Program-made: the position numbers and the translations under genes
NCBI GenBank assembly: GCA_023079485.1
Contig: CM041084.1
Span: 120,326,467 to 120,390,466 of the forward strand
DNA from: Archilochus colubris
Lineage: Eukaryota; Chordata; Aves; Apodiformes; Trochilidae
DNA: 64,000 bases
Reading direction: 5' to 3'
In this document: one piece after another, positions 1 through 13,948 of the stretch
How the letters are laid out: every line of letters starts with the position of its first letter
How positions within the stretch are numbered: the first letter of the stretch is position 1
Notes under the pieces: model-generated
Told to the model about the DNA's origin: nothing
The model's database searches: none
The model's input: only the letters and a program-made list of their open reading frames with translations

Positions 1-1255
1 GAAGGAGGAAGCTCATTTGGAGAGATTTAGCACTATGAAGGGGACTACAAACCAACAAGGAAGCCCAACAATAGACCACAAAATGTCCTCTTTCAAAGGG
101 CAAATATTTATGCATGAAGAGCAAATAGCCTGAATACATTATGCTACAACAAAACCCAGCATCTCCCCATGACTGTATACCATAGTCAAATGCTATGTCT
201 AATGAAATAAATGAAAAAAAACCCTGATCTGACCCACATATTTCTATTCTGAGATCATTCTCGACACTTCAGTGTGCTCAATGCAAATAAACTATGACTC
301 TTCAATTTTACCAGTCTGCAGAAGTTTAGACAGTGAAGCATATCCAGAAGTCTTAAATCTGGAGGCTTTAATGATAAATGAATTACATTCTAGATTTCAA
401 TATATGAAAAGTTTAATAGTGTCAGCTTTTAATCAGATTCAAATATTGAAAAGATTACCCTAACCTCTTTTCTTCTTTCCATTAAGTCTTGTCTAGAGAA
501 TCAATTACTTTACCTGTCATTTTCTGACACAACTTACTGGATGAATAGCATTTGGTGAAATTGATAAGTATAGATTATGGATGAAATCCAGATACCTCCT
601 GAATTTAAAGAGCATTTTGCCTTTGAATTAAAGACGGTCAAACCTGAGCTTTAATCTAGTTAATTGGACACAAGCAATTTAATGATGCTCTCTCGAATAC
701 TTCCAGATAAAACACAGAGGGTCAGATCCTTTTTATATTGATTATTATATATTCATCAAATTTTGTGGAAGTACTGCATTATATGTGCTGGAATAAGTGA
801 GGTTCTGACCACCAAATGTTCTGATCAGATGAGATCTGCTCTTTGCTTGCTTGATAAGACCAGCCAAAGGACAGTTAGAAAATTAGGTTTGTAGAAAGAC
901 ATTGACATTTCATCATTGTCTGCAGATCCATATATTTATGGAACAAGCTCTACAACTACCGTAATTTTCCCTATATGATATTCAAAGTAGTGTACAGCTC
1001 ATCATGCAGCTCCTGTTCAGACAGTATATTATTAAGCAGCATATGTGAGGGCTGTGAAGACTGTGGTACTATTAGGCATGCTGAGGAAAGAAAGAGGACT
1101 TACAGGAGCATTTTAGCTCTGAATGAGATCTGGGTTGATATACGTGATGCCCTTGTGAAGGCTTCTGAACACATTCAGTAATTTCAGCCAATTTTATAGA
1201 TGGACAGAATAGCCAAAAACATTAATTTCAAATATGTCTTCTGAAAATTTGAAGG

Positions 1256-1314
1256 TTTCATGGTTTAATTTATCATGGTTTTTTAATTTATCATGGTTAT
1301 TTATCATGGTTTTT
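1256..1314. repeat. Degenerate repeat of a TTATCATGGTT word
   Basis: The word TCATGGTT recurs four times in about 60 bases, three of them inside a TTTATCATGGTT context, separated by T- and A-rich spacers of unequal length (about 14-20 bases). It looks like a small slippage-derived minisatellite. Confidence 0.7.
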
Positions 1315-2537
1315 CCTGTTCCTACCCAAAGGAAATGCTGGCATATTTCTGCCCTGCTGGAGCCTGCCTGGATAATGGAATAGGGCTGAGTCCAAAAAGC
1401 CACCATGCAGGCTGGACAGCAAAACAGAGGTAAACAGGAGGAGAAGACATGGACACAGAGCAGAGACTGTAAAGCAACTTTGGGAGCAGAGGAGAAACAA
1501 GTTGGAACCGGCTTCAGGAAAAGTTCAGAGGTCTTGAGGAAAAGATCTGTAAATCTTTTGGTTTGTACCTCCAGGTTTTATAAGGCCTGTTCATTTGTGA
1601 GAAACTCTTGCTGTCTGCAACTTTAAATATATACTTTTTGCACATTAAAAAAAATTAAATAAAACAAGAAAAGAGAAAATAGGGGTTGGATCCACACTGT
1701 AAGCTCTGCAGTTTACAAAGGCAAATGGTAGAAGTGTCAGTGACTGGAACAGTTGATTTCCTGTGGTGTAAAGGAAAAGAAAGAATTACTGGATAGAGAA
1801 TAGGATTAGATGGGAAACTTGGGGGACATCCTTTGCTCTCACTCTAACTGGAAAATATGCATAGATTTTAATGCCTTAGGATCATGCTTTTCAGAGAAAA
1901 GCTTCAGCTGTTGAAATATTTACTACACTATATTAAGTTCAATGCTCAAATAGCTTATGTGAAAAGAGAGGCATTTTACATTTATTCACTGAGAAATGGA
2001 TCTCTGTAACAAGATACTATTTTAGGGTTTATCAAATGTACTCTAACCTTGCTGGTTTAAACCTTTGAAAGTACAGCACTTACCAAAGTATTTTGAAAAT
2101 ATGAAATGCCATATAGCATTCTGGAGTGGCTTTTTCTTTTCAAATGAAAATATACTGTTAGGAGAAAAGTAACTTCTATCAGTAAAGATGAAAAAAAATC
2201 TCTAACTGTTGGAAGTATGTAAAAGAAATAACAGGAAAATGTGGTTTTGAGCTAACAGAGACTGCATCTTATGAGCAACAATAGGCTACAAAATGAAAGA
2301 TTTTGATTCTAAATAAGAGCCCTTCTTTAGCTGTTTCCTATTCTACATTGTGCTTGAAGGCCAATTCATTGAGATTGAGGGGATGAAAGTTAAGAAAATA
2401 TTCCCCTCTTCATTTGTCAGCATTAAAAATGTTTACACTTATTTTAGCAGTTTGAATAATGTTAATAGCAACTGACTGTGAAAGAATTAGCATATTTCAG
2501 AATACATTTTTATATTTAAATGAGCTTCTATTTGAAC

Positions 2538-2563
2538 ATTACTTATTTTTACAAATAAGTAAT
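2538..2563. repeat. Perfect 11-bp inverted repeat with 4-base loop
   Basis: ATTACTTATTT (2538-2548) is exactly reverse-complemented by AAATAAGTAAT (2553-2563) around the loop TTAC. The arms are almost pure A/T, so this one could arise by chance in such DNA. Confidence 0.7.
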
Positions 2564-3246
2564 TGTAATTTCTTCTTTTTTCAAGGTAAATTTAACATTG
2601 CTAATGAAAAAGTTATAGCTGTCATTTAAGAAGAGAAGGGAAAATTAAAAGTAACTTTTTCTTTTGATGATTTCTGTTTTGTTGTTGGTCTCTTTAGAAG
2701 TCTGTGAGCTCACTTGCCTTCTCCTGCTTTCTTTTTAGCAAATTTTGCACAATCTTCTAAAACACCAAGGAAGCAAATGTATTGCTTTGTTCATGTACAA
2801 TACCAACCTAACACTCACCAAGATCACGTAAAGAAGCATTTTATCTTCCAAGATGGACTGAATCATGGATTTGTCTGCTATGTTCAGAATGCAGCACCTC
2901 CCTGTGCTTGTTTCATTGTCCTTATCAAGGTCGGTTCTAGAATAATACCTTGATACACTGTTCTGGGATATTTTACTACTGAAAACACTTTTAGATTACA
3001 AACAAAATAGCAACAGTCTTGAAGGTCCTAATATCACTCCAAACACCCTAATACTTCTTTAACAACTAATATAATTTTGAAGGTCCAGCATGAAGCTCTA
3101 TTGATACCCATCCTGGTGCAAAGTGGGCAAAATTTGTCCTGAAAAGCAGACCAAAAGCCAAATCTGGAAGGAGTTCTGCTGCTAATATGGCGCAGTCCAT
3201 ACACTATTCTGATTTGAAACAAATTTCAGCTATTATGGCTCTAGCA

Positions 3247-3288
3247 TTTTTTTTCTTTTTTTTTCTCTTTTTTTTCTTTTTTTTTTTA
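3247..3288. repeat. Poly-T/pyrimidine tract
   Basis: Runs of 8-10 T interrupted by single C bases, ending in TTTAAG. It is a simple low-complexity tract and makes the overlapping open frame here a run of phenylalanines with no coding meaning. Confidence 0.9.
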
Positions 3289-6200
3289 AGTGGGATATCT
3301 GTGTTTTTGGCATATCAGATTTCCTTTTTGTCCCCTTTTTTAAACCAATTTGAAATTCTGGGTGAAGGTATACATAGACTAGCAATGGTAGTCAGTGCTC
3401 TCTTAAAAAGAAAGATTTCTGATGGCATAGAGATTTCTTGTTTGCCTTCCATTTTTCTCACTGCTAACTGCTAAATCCTGTGAATATCTCTCTTGAGCTG
3501 CCATTAACCAGTGTTCAGTCAGCCTCCTGCTGTGTTCTGTGTATTTTTCTCCCAGCAAAAACCTGACTATTGTGCAAGGGGCACTGACATCCAAATGTGT
3601 CATATCCCTGCAGATAGTCCATGTCAAAGTGATTTTAAGCTATCCTTCAACTAAAGGATAAATAAACATTTTATATTTTCTTTCAGCAACCTCATTCCTA
3701 AAACAGAAAAACACTCTCTGAAGCACTTGTAATTGGTTGTGACAACAAGCTGTGAAAAAAAGTCCATCATGTGTTCATGAATATTTCAATTTTCAAATTT
3801 TTCTGCTTTGACTCCTTTCCTAAACTTACTGTCCTCACCATTCAGCAGTACCCTAGCATGTGGGTTTACTGGAAGGAATGTCAACCAAAAAACATTTACA
3901 GTACACAGTCACAGGTACTGCTAAGGCTGATATATTGAGAGAATGATAAAAAAAAAATTGGATGGGCTGATTTTCAATAGTAATCAGCTCATGCAGTGTA
4001 AATCAAATTCAAAGAAGTGCTTTGATTCCACTGATGGTTCTTGATTCCCCAAAATCTTTAGTATATCCATAGTTCTTCTTCCAAACATTAAGTAGAGAGA
4101 ACATCTGAAAACTTGATTGGATTTTTTATATATACAAATGAGAACCATTTCTTTAAGAGCAGCTATTTAGGTTCCTGAATAAAAATATAAAATTCCTCTA
4201 AATGTGATACCTTGCAGCCTCTGCATTCAATCAGAGAATATCTGGAGAACTATAAAGTACCATTCCGGAATTATGCAGAAACTATTCAGAATACTGGAGT
4301 GAACAGAGGAGTGGATGCCCTATGAGGGAAAACAACAAAATAATATTTTTTATAACAATTATTGAACTGGGTCTATGAAAAAGTGAACGGCACACTGCAG
4401 CAATGCAGTTCTAATGTGATGATGCAACACAGTTTTCTGGTGCCAAGCTTTTTATGTGATATTTATATTAAATGGACAGAAATACTCATGGTTCTGTGGC
4501 TCTAGCAGACTTTTTCTCCATTGTCTTCAGGTTCATGCTGTCTCAAACACATGATTCATAATTTCTGGCATGTAGAAGTCTACTCAACTGTCTTCCAGGA
4601 GGTTAAGTCTCCTCCCATACAGTGGCTCCACAGGAATGGGTGTTTCTCCCCCTCCCCATCCTTAACCACATTTAAAGATGTCTTTACATAACTTCATTCA
4701 AAACCTGAAAAGGAAGCTCAGATTGTTCCTGGGCTCCCTGTAGGTGCAAGCCTGACCTTTTAATTTCTATATTAATCTTAAATATTTCTGTGGCAAAAAT
4801 AAATCCCAACTATTTTTACCCAGTTTTCTGGAAATTTGCAATATTGGGTTTACGTTTTTCTTGATTTTGTTTTCTTCTTCTTGACCTGAGCTAGCTGGGA
4901 AAATTCATTTGTTTGGTTGAAAGAAAAATATGTTTTCACAAAAATGTGGTTTTAGAATATTCCTTAAAAAAAACCAAAACAAACCCAAAACTAATTCATT
5001 TGTTTGTTTAAATTCTTTTAAAAAGTTTCAGTTTTACTGAAAGGAAGACTTCAGTTTAGTTTTCAAGTGTTTTAGAAACCAAAATGCTCCTCTTTTTTAT
5101 TCTACCCCAGGATGAACAAATTTGAAAACTGGGAGATTGCATAGAAAACTTAAAATACAGTTTGGATTTAACTTAGGAAGAAAGCAAGAGCAAGAAGATT
5201 AATCACATGCAATTCTTAATGGCGCTTTTTTTTTAAGGTTGTTTTATTTTCGCTGATTAATGATCTAATATCAGTAAGTAAAACTTCTCCATGATATTCA
5301 ATATTATTTCTCATATTTTCTACATTGGCAAATCAAGGAAGAAAAAAAATAAGTATAGAATTTGCATAAAGGAATTCACCAGTGCTGGATGCTTCATATG
5401 GGATGCTCTATATTCTCTTAAGATCTGTAGTACTGAGACCTTTTCAAAAGGTTGACCTGAATTACTAGCTCCAACTCTAACAGCAAGGGAGAAATCATGG
5501 GTCTTTTGAAGTTAATAGCAAAACTTCCAAGGTTTTCAAGGGAGCTAGGTTTTATTCACAAATCTATCAGCTAATGTAATAAAATCTAGATCATCTAATC
5601 CCTAGTCCTGACATTTAAGGGCTGGACTTCTTTTCACATTTACCACTGAATAGTTCAAATTGTAAAGAGAATATTTTTTCCCTTACTGATGTAACAGCTC
5701 AAAAATTGGCAAATCTAGGTGGTCCTGCCACCCTGAAGAGAACTGAAATTTTTTAATGGAAACTGGAGCATAGATGAATGAGCTAACAGCGGGGTTCGAT
5801 TTTAATGACAGCAACAAGGAATTCTGTAATTAAGCACATTAAGGCAGAACAACCTCTTTGAATTTCAGAACATCTCTAATTCATGCTCTAACATCTGTTT
5901 TTCTTACACTGCTTTAATCTGCATCCTCCCTTCAGGCATCTTACACTAAGGACTTGACAGACGTTCCTAGCTGACAGGAGCTGGCATCCTTTTAATTGAC
6001 AAGGGAGACCACTGTTGAAAGAGACTGGGAAGAGAATTCTCTCTTCCCTCAGGATCTAAAAGCTCTGCTTTTGCACAACTCCTGCAGGACCTTCTAGCTA
6101 CAAACTCAACCTGAAAATACAGGTTTTGCAGAATTCAAGGAAGAGTTGACCTGAGTTTCTTTTACTTTGGATTTTTTTCCCAAAGTTCCAAGAAGAGATT

Positions 6201-7770
6201 TTTGTGTTTTATTCTCTACATATCTGTTATTTTAGCAGGCAGTGGTATAATCTCAATTTTCACAAAACACTGAAGCATATGCTTATGTTCCATTGAAATC
6301 AGATGCAGATGAGTTTATTTAAAATTATTCTTGTGTAATTTTTTTCATTTTCTTTTGCTGCATCAGGCCCACTGAATGTAACTTTGAGAAATATGCATCT
6401 GGTATTGAAAAATATTATGTGTTAAATATAATAAGCACTTATAAGAAAATAACTTAAACCCCACTGTACCCAATGCATTCATAGATTTGCCATTCAGTTG
6501 CAGCAGTTTTCTTGGGATAACTCCCATCATGTGCATAAAAACTCTGTTTAGATTGTGTGCTTCTGGGCAAGGAACTTCACCTCTGTTAATATTTAATGCA
6601 TCTAGTACCACCTAGGAGTAGTGTTTTTAATCACTTGTTCTCCCATTTCTGTAATCCCAGTTATTTCACTTGGCCGGCTCTTAGTTATTTATCCTTCCTA
6701 ATTGTATTAATCTTGTTCAATACCCACTACCTGGTGATCTGCTCAGATTAGCAATACAGATTCTTTTCAGATACTGTGTGATATGTATTGTCAATGTGTT
6801 ACATTTTTGTGATGTCTTCTCATAACCAATATCCATGGCCAGGCAATGCTGATGTCTGTTATATCCAGACATGGCTTTCATGAAGACTGAACTCCAACTT
6901 GCCAGGACTAATGCAACAATGGTGGAATTATTATGATTAGAACTAAGCTGATATTTCCACTTCTGCAGCCAATGTCCCTGGTTTTATTATTTTAGACTTC
7001 CAAAGAATGAAAATGGATTATCCAGAGGGGTTTTTTTATTTGCCTTTTTGTATGGTTTGTTTTTGGAGGGGGCGTTTTGTTGTTTTTTGTTTTTTAATTA
7101 AAGAAAACAATGATCTAGATCCATTAATCTTGTCTTTCTTCACTTCTAAAACAAACCATTTCCTCTGGATAAAATTCTAGACGAATATGGTTAAGAAAGC
7201 AAACTGGTAAAGACATATGACATACATTGGCCCTTGTTAATAACAAGTTTTTGAAAACAGAAGCCTTGCTGAGATGTTCAGAAACCATTAACACCACATT
7301 GTTTCTCAAGATTGACTTATTTCTGTATCCTGTTTGCTACCAGTGTGGGCACTGAGCTATTTCCAGATTAAAAATATAAAATAGAGAAACAGCAGTAATT
7401 ACTATTAGGGACATAGCTCTGGTTCACTTAGCCCATGTACCTGTTGTCTTTGTTTGCTGAAAATAAAAAAGCAGAAAATATGCTTTATAAAAAGACATTT
7501 TTCATCAGAAAGATACGCTCTTGGGTTCTGTATTTGATCAGGAAGTGGAAGCCCTAGGCTTATTACTATAGAAAAATACACACAGCATAGTGACAAAACC
7601 TACATAAATGTTACAAATCACTTTCAGGATGAGATGCTCCTACCCAGGAAGAACCTGCTCAAAGGGAAGTGATTTCCTTTAACAGCTTATTTCAGTACTA
7701 TTAAACTGGACCCCGCAGCCTCTAGCACACACCTGACAGGCTGTCCCCCAGCAGAGGACTCCCCAGCACC

Positions 7771-7832
7771 AAGGGATGCTCTGCACTGCATCCCTACCAC
7801 CAAGGGATGCTCTGCACTGCATCCCTACCACC
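7771..7832. repeat. Two-copy 31-bp direct tandem duplication
   Basis: The unit starting AAGGGATGCTCTGCACTGCA occupies 7771-7801 and is repeated identically at 7802-7832. Identity of the copies suggests a recent duplication or a repeat-number polymorphism. The unit is GC-richer than its surroundings. Confidence 0.95.
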
Positions 7833-9220
7833 CACCCCCAGGACAGTATGTGTGTCATCAAACTGCAGTAAGCTGAATATATAGATAAACCACACAATTT
7901 TGCACACCTCTGTTTTGAAGACTTGTCCAGGATGAGTAATGTTGGCCAGTGCTGTGAAAGTGTCTAATTATTTTTTTTTTTCCTTCAGAAACCACATGCA
8001 AACTAGTTGGCCCTTGCTGGCTCTTGTCATCTGATGTTACAAAGCAATCTACACTGTCTGTGAGCTTCAGAACACATACTGACAAAAGAAGTAGTTTCCC
8101 TGGTAACAAGGACCATATGAAAGCTCTCAGAACATATCCTCCCCAGGAGTTAATTTGTTTCAGATGGGAAAGGTGATTACTTATAAGAAAAAAGGGAAAA
8201 CAGCTGAGCTATTTAAGGATGAAATAGTAAAGAGTAAGCAGTGTTATTTGTTCCACTTCCACTGTTTGCATTTATATGAACATGATATATGTATTTATAT
8301 ATCTAAATATATATGGGTTTATATGAACTATCATTGCATAAGTGCTAATAAAAGCATGTAAAGGACTTGGCAGTAAAGAACTTCTCTGAGGGCTTCATTA
8401 CAATACCAAAAAAGGAAAAATAATTTTCTAAATTAAAATCTCAAGTATTTTACAAAGATTCTGAGGATATAAAAAGATTAAAACACTACAGGATGTATGA
8501 ATATGGTTTAGCCAGAAAAATGGGAAATACAATATGACTGGGTTGCCAAAATTAAAGAAATTAAAAGCAGAATAAATAGTGGCAAAAGCCACAGTCACAT
8601 TTAAAAATAAAGCTACATATTCTGGTATAATATTTACATGCAGATAGCTCTTTTAGAAAAAAGATAACTTATTTTCATCTATAAGACCTGGAAGTATTAT
8701 GATGGGATTGATATGAAATAGTTTTTCAGATGTGGAGTGTGAGCTACTAATGATTTATAGCTCACTAGATTTTTTTCTAATAAATGTGGTGTGACTGTGA
8801 TTGAAGGGGAAAGCTGCCTGTGGGTTCATGAGCCAGAAATGGTGTCCAAAAGTGGGCATGACAGAGGCAAGAAAGGTTGCACGGTTCATGTTGTTAAATG
8901 TCACTGGTGCAATGAACACTTGGTGTAATGGCTGATTTGAAAATAAGTATTTCTTGAACTCTTTAATCACCCTATCGATGGAAATCCTTTGTCATAACAC
9001 TTCAGTAAACAAGGATACCTGTATGCTTTAACAACACATGCTTTGAAAATAAGTTAAATGAAAGGCGAAGACATTGCTGGGAAGACGATCAGCAAATTAA
9101 TCAAACATCTCTAAAATGAGAAATCTGAGTACATAGATGTGATTCTTGAAACCAGGGATTTCATTTTTTTGTCATTGCAAATTCAGTTGTTCATCAGCTT
9201 GAGCTTTTATGTGGGGTTAG

Positions 9221-9312
9221 AATCATAGAATTGAATAGAAATATAGAATCATCAAGGTTGGAAAAGACTTGTAACATCATCAAGTTCAACCATTTGCCCT
9301 GAGACCTCTAAC
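9221..9312 (-). mobile_element. CR1 LINE 3' fragment, minus orientation
   Basis: The stretch begins with AATCATAGAATTGAATAG and continues with AAGGTTGGAAAAGACTTG and ATCATCAAGTTCAACC. This is the complement of a CR1 3' end, whose plus-strand form reads GGTTGGAC..GATGATCT..CCTTCCAACC..ATTCTATG. Only about 90 bases are left, so it is a strongly 5'-truncated and diverged copy. A T-rich low-complexity tract follows. Confidence 0.85.
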
Positions 9313-9320
9313 CTCTAATC

Positions 9321-9393
9321 CATTTGTTGGGTTGTTTGTTTTTTGGTTCATTTGTTGTTTCTTTTTTTTTTGTTTTGTTTTGATTTGGTTTTA
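9321..9393. repeat. T/G low-complexity tract
   Basis: TTTG, TTGTT and TTTTG units with poly-T, immediately after the CR1 fragment. A complementary A/C tract lies about 350 bases downstream (9741-9818). Confidence 0.85.
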
Positions 9394-9740
9394 TCTTAAT
9401 TTTTGTAGACCTGTGGAGAAAAACAATGAAATAAAAAAAAAAAAAGTAGACTTGCCTTGGCCTTTACTTAACACTAAAACTGCTAAAGTTGAGGTAGGGG
9501 GAATTGGGAATTTGTATGTCTCCATATGCTTGTCATAACTGGGAATATTTATCTAACTTTTTTCCAAGAGACTAAGGAGGTAACAATGCCTTCCATAATG
9601 TTGATTTTTTTTTCCTGTTAGTTCTTAATAATTCATTCAAGTTTTCAAAGTCTAATTTTTTTTTTTTCATCTAAAGGAGGTAAGAAAATTAATACCTGGC
9701 TGGTATGCTAATAGATATATTTCAAACTATTTTATTGAAG

Positions 9741-9818
9741 AAAAAAAAACCAAAAAAACCCCACAAACAAACAAACCAAAACAAAAACAAACAAAAAACC
9801 CCAAACAAACAAAAAAAG
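9741..9818. repeat. A-rich tract with CAAA/CCCC interruptions
   Basis: Poly-A interrupted by AACC, CAAA and AACCCC units. It is simple sequence and may be the decayed tail of an old retroelement, although no element body is recognisable beside it. Confidence 0.85.
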
Positions 9819-12800
9819 ACATGACAATATCTGTTTAACATCTCTTCTACCAAAGGAGAAAACATGAGTTAACTGTTCATATGTCCCTAAAATTCAGTTA
9901 AATATTTAAAATATATGAAAGAATTCCAGTAAATTTTATTTTTACAGTATGCCACACCTCAAATTATTTGGAATCCTGAGCTGAGCTCTGGAAGGAGTCT
10001 GTGGTTTTCTTGCTGAAGAGTTCTGCTTTCGGGGAGTATGTGTATTCCGGAATTTCCTATTGCTCTCAAAGTGTTTCTGGTTACAAATGAAAGAAATGCT
10101 TTTGCTTTTAAAAGATATGACTCACTTGCAGCAGAACTTTGAGGAATGTCTAAGTGCCTTCTAGGTTAAGTCTGTCTTAGAAGTGATTTAGGCACACTGC
10201 CTAGAGACAGACAGGTTCACCAAAAGATTTCCAATGTGTCTAAGAGGCTAAAAGTTCTCTGTGGGATGGCCTCTTACTGTACCGACCTGTTGTCAGGCTG
10301 AGCTGTTCTATAATTTAATCCTCCTGGATCCTAAAGTTAGTGATGAGGTGTCTCAAACTTTCCCATCAACTCTTCTATCAAACACTTTCTGTCTGCTCAC
10401 ATGCTGGTTGTATCTCACCCACCTGCAACTAGGTTTGCTTTCTATTAAGCATTGGAGATAATTTGAAAGTTTAAAAGATTTTTTTACTTTATTACTTTAA
10501 CTTTATTCCCCCCCCCCTTTTCTTTATCACAATCCCTGTAATCCTAGATAGTACAGGTATTCAGAAAGTGTATTTGCTAACGTACACAAAACAAGAGACC
10601 TGATTTCTATCTTTTAATCTGAGTCTGTCCAGCTAATAAAAGTCCTAGGATTCTGTAATTTTTTTCTATAGGAGATTAAATCTCCCACATGTTTATCTTC
10701 CCACTTTAGAGTTTTGCCACTGCTAAAAGACTGTGGGCTGAGTAGTCCAGTCTCCTTCAAGGAAGATGAAATCATTCACATTTTCATTTTTACTGCTGTG
10801 CTTTCTGTATCTTAAGGACTGCTCCCTTATAGGGATGACCTCTCTCCCTCTCTCTCTGAAAATAATTTGTATCACCTTCTTAATTTCTCTTATTTGGCTG
10901 GTGGTATCCTTTCCATAGACATGTTCTCTGCATCCCCCATTACTTTTGGACAGAGTTGTTAAAAGTCAATGGTGCAATTAGTTGCAACCCCATTGCCCTG
11001 CCATTTATCTAAAAAAACCAAAAAAATTACTATTAAGTAAATAATCCCAATCTTAGCACAGAAATACTTTTTAACTCTTGAACTAAATAGAAATTATTAT
11101 TGTTACTTTTGAGTGTTCTGTCTATGTATCTTTGGGGTTTGTCATGTAGTCAAAAAAGAACGAAGAAATACTATTGAATTAAGATCTTAATTTATACTCT
11201 GGTATGAAATAATGAAACTTCATAGTGAATAAATTTCTCTGTGTTAATATCTAAGTATAACTTTTCTTTTTTTATTTTTTCCCCCCAAATTGATTCAAGA
11301 TGCATTTTATCCACTTTTTCCAAGGGGCAGAACAACAATTTATGCCAACAGAATAACTGTTGATACCATAAAGCCATCAAATAGAGAACATAATTTCAAA
11401 CTAAACACTGGAATCCTGTCACAAACTAAACACTCCATCTGGTGCCATTTAACTGAAATAACTTCTTCAAGGCACCACTCCCATGAAACATACAAACTTC
11501 AAACAACATTATTTTACTACAAATGTGGGCTGTAAAACTTGATAGAAAAAAAGGAAACCATAAAGTCCTCAAGTTCCTCTGAACCTAAGCTAGAATCCAG
11601 ATCTTGCTGAACTAAGTCACTTTCAACATGTTGCAACAGATCTTCAGATGACTGAGGTTCCCAGTAGATATAAGTTTTATTTTTATAATTCATCCTCAAC
11701 TTGGCTGGGAACAAAGAAGTAGCCACCTCCACATTTTTGGCAAGAAAACTTTCTTTACTGGAATAAAGGTCTGACTCTTCAATGGGGTGTTTGGCAAGAG
11801 ATCAGGAAAAAATAATATCTGATTTCCTTTACACTTGACTTTTTTTATTATTATTATTTCTCTCAAGCTTTAGCAAGAACTGTCTCTTCATCTTTCAAAT
11901 CCACCAGCCAAACTATAATTGCTTTTTAGCTCCTTTTTGATCCATTCACATATCAAATCTTTTATACCTGCTTTACAAATACTGTATTTTTAATGACTAC
12001 AGCCTAGCAGATTTGGAAATAATTTTTTTCCTTAACTTCTCCTTAACTCCTTAACTTACTAAAATCAAATTCTTTTACCTGCAGGAAGATTATTATGCCA
12101 GCATCATAAACTTCCATTTTATTTTCCAGTGTAACAAAAAAAAACAAAACTCTTTTATTTTACAAGACTAAATATTCACCAGAGATCTCTTCGCAGTATA
12201 TTAATCTTCTTCAGACAATGTGTTTTCCTTGGGTATTTTTCTACTCCAATATACCAAACTATGCTGTAGACCCCTCTCTTCCTGCTCAAGAAATTTAACC
12301 TCACCAGCTCCAGCATGACTTTCCTGCCACAGTAATCTCCCACATATATACATATTAGTATTATAAAGAAATGTGATTGCTACAATAATTCAGCCTTCAT
12401 AAACTAAACATGACTGTTGGAGATTTTTGGGGCTAGTTTGTAACTGTAAGAATTAGTCTGTGCATGTTGGTTCTTACACTGGACTGAACAAAAATGAGAA
12501 ATAAATACTTAACTGCTCAGAAAGCAAAATTCACATCTCAAGAACATGGAATCTGTGTAGGCTTCTACAGAACACCACCAACTTACTGCTATCTACAACA
12601 AATTTCTCCTGACACAGATCTTCTGCCTCATTTCCCTCTGAAATAGAAATTGCTAAAAAACTGATGGAAATTCTCTGGGTTAGGAGACTAAACTAGGGAG
12701 TTTATGGCCTGTTTGGAACTTGAAATAAGCATTTTTTACCTGAAAGTCATGAAAGACAGATGACTTGAAGTGGAAGAATTTGCATATTATGGTGGAAAAC

Positions 12801-13663
12801 TCCATGCTTTGGCTCTGAGTAAGAGCAAGTAGCTGCAAGTAAACAAATAATAATAATAAAAAACTTTTAAGAAAGTTCCAACCAACTGAAGAGTATTTTA
12901 CATTACATTACTGTTCTGAACTTTATCCCATACAGCCTATAACAGAGAAGAGTAAATTTGTTATTAGGTAACTCCATGGTGTTACAGGGGAATTACATAT
13001 AGTAAAAAACTAATAGAAATTTTAATAGTAGTGACGTAGCAAGGCCAATTTTAAAATGCTTCTAAATCTGTTTTAAATTCCATAGCATTTGCAGGGATAT
13101 GTCTATAGTCTGAGCAGAATAAAATGCTGAGGGAAGCTCTCAAGGGTTCCTAGAAGCAACTTGTTAAAATTCTGTCACCAAATTGAAGGGAAATTGAGGA
13201 TAATTTTAAAGCCTCTAATGCAATTCCTACTTTCTCTGGGTAGAAAGAAAGCATCCCTGCTAGAAATGATTGGTCCCTGGTAGTCATGAAAACATCTAAC
13301 AAAGAGTAATTTATTTTGCTTTTGGAATGCATAGCACTGGTCCCAATTACATTATCAAAAATGTCTTGGGGATAATATAACCCAGGTACCTAAAAGGTCT
13401 TCATGTCCACCACCTTTTCAATTACATGAGCTTGTGCCGCTGTGTCACTAGACTGTATATATTTTTGTTTCCTTTGTTGAAGGAAAGCTGTGGGGGGGTT
13501 TTGTTTGTTTTTCAATGGGTAAACATATAAGTAAATTTTCTGATCTAGTTGGAGTTTGAGGATGACGGGTAACTTGAACACAAACTGTGGGAGAAAATGT
13601 ATGTTGGTGTCTCGTGACAGCAGTACAGTGAAGAAAATTAATGCTTTATTGCATCACTCCCTT

Positions 13664-13948
13664 AGAATCATAGAATGGTTTGGGTTGGAAAAGACCTTCA
13701 AGATCATCAAGCCCAACCATTAACATAGCACTGTCAAGTGCACCACTAAACCATGCCTCTAACTATTATATCTACATGTCTTTAAATACCTCCAGGGGTG
13801 GTGACTCAAGTACTTCCTTGGACAACCTTTTCTGGTGCCTGACAATCCTTTGGTGAAGATATTTCTCGTAACATCTAATCTAAACCTCCCCTGGCACAAC
13901 TTGACATTTCCTCTTGTCCTATCAGTTGTTACTTTGGAGAAGAGAGAG
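13664..13948 (-). mobile_element. CR1 LINE 3' fragment, minus orientation
   Basis: It starts with AGAATCATAGAATGGTTTGG and GTTGGAAAAGACCTTCAAGA, the complement of the CR1 terminal repeat and 3' UTR. It continues through the conserved CATCTAATCTAAACCTCCCC and TTCCTCTTGTCCTATCA blocks. About 285 bases of 3' UTR remain. It is joined directly to a second, oppositely oriented CR1 piece. Confidence 0.95.

Larger units (their letters stand above)
1..9220. other. AT-rich non-coding stretch, no gene recognised
   Basis: Both strands were read. The only open frames are 60-95 codons long, lack recognisable domains and are what AT-rich DNA gives by chance. No CR1 end is recognisable. The stretch holds a pyrimidine tract near 3,250, a short hairpin near 2,540, a TTATCATGGTT cluster near 1,260 and a 31-bp tandem duplication near 7,771, listed separately. 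It is either intergenic or deep intronic. A weakly expressed non-coding transcript or a short isolated exon cannot be excluded. Confidence 0.6.
9320..13663. other. AT-rich non-coding stretch, no gene recognised
   Basis: Nothing beyond low-complexity tracts (T/G at 9321-9393, A/C at 9741-9818, a poly-C/T run near 10,508, a CT run near 10,840, an AAT run near 12,846) and short frames without recognisable domains. The 81-codon frame at 11,290-11,535 has no family resemblance I can recognise and overlaps a frame on the opposite strand, as chance frames do. Confidence 0.55.

Noticed and set aside
3187..3474. 95-codon frame with a run of phenylalanines
   Set aside because: Produced by the poly-T tract at 3,247-3,288.
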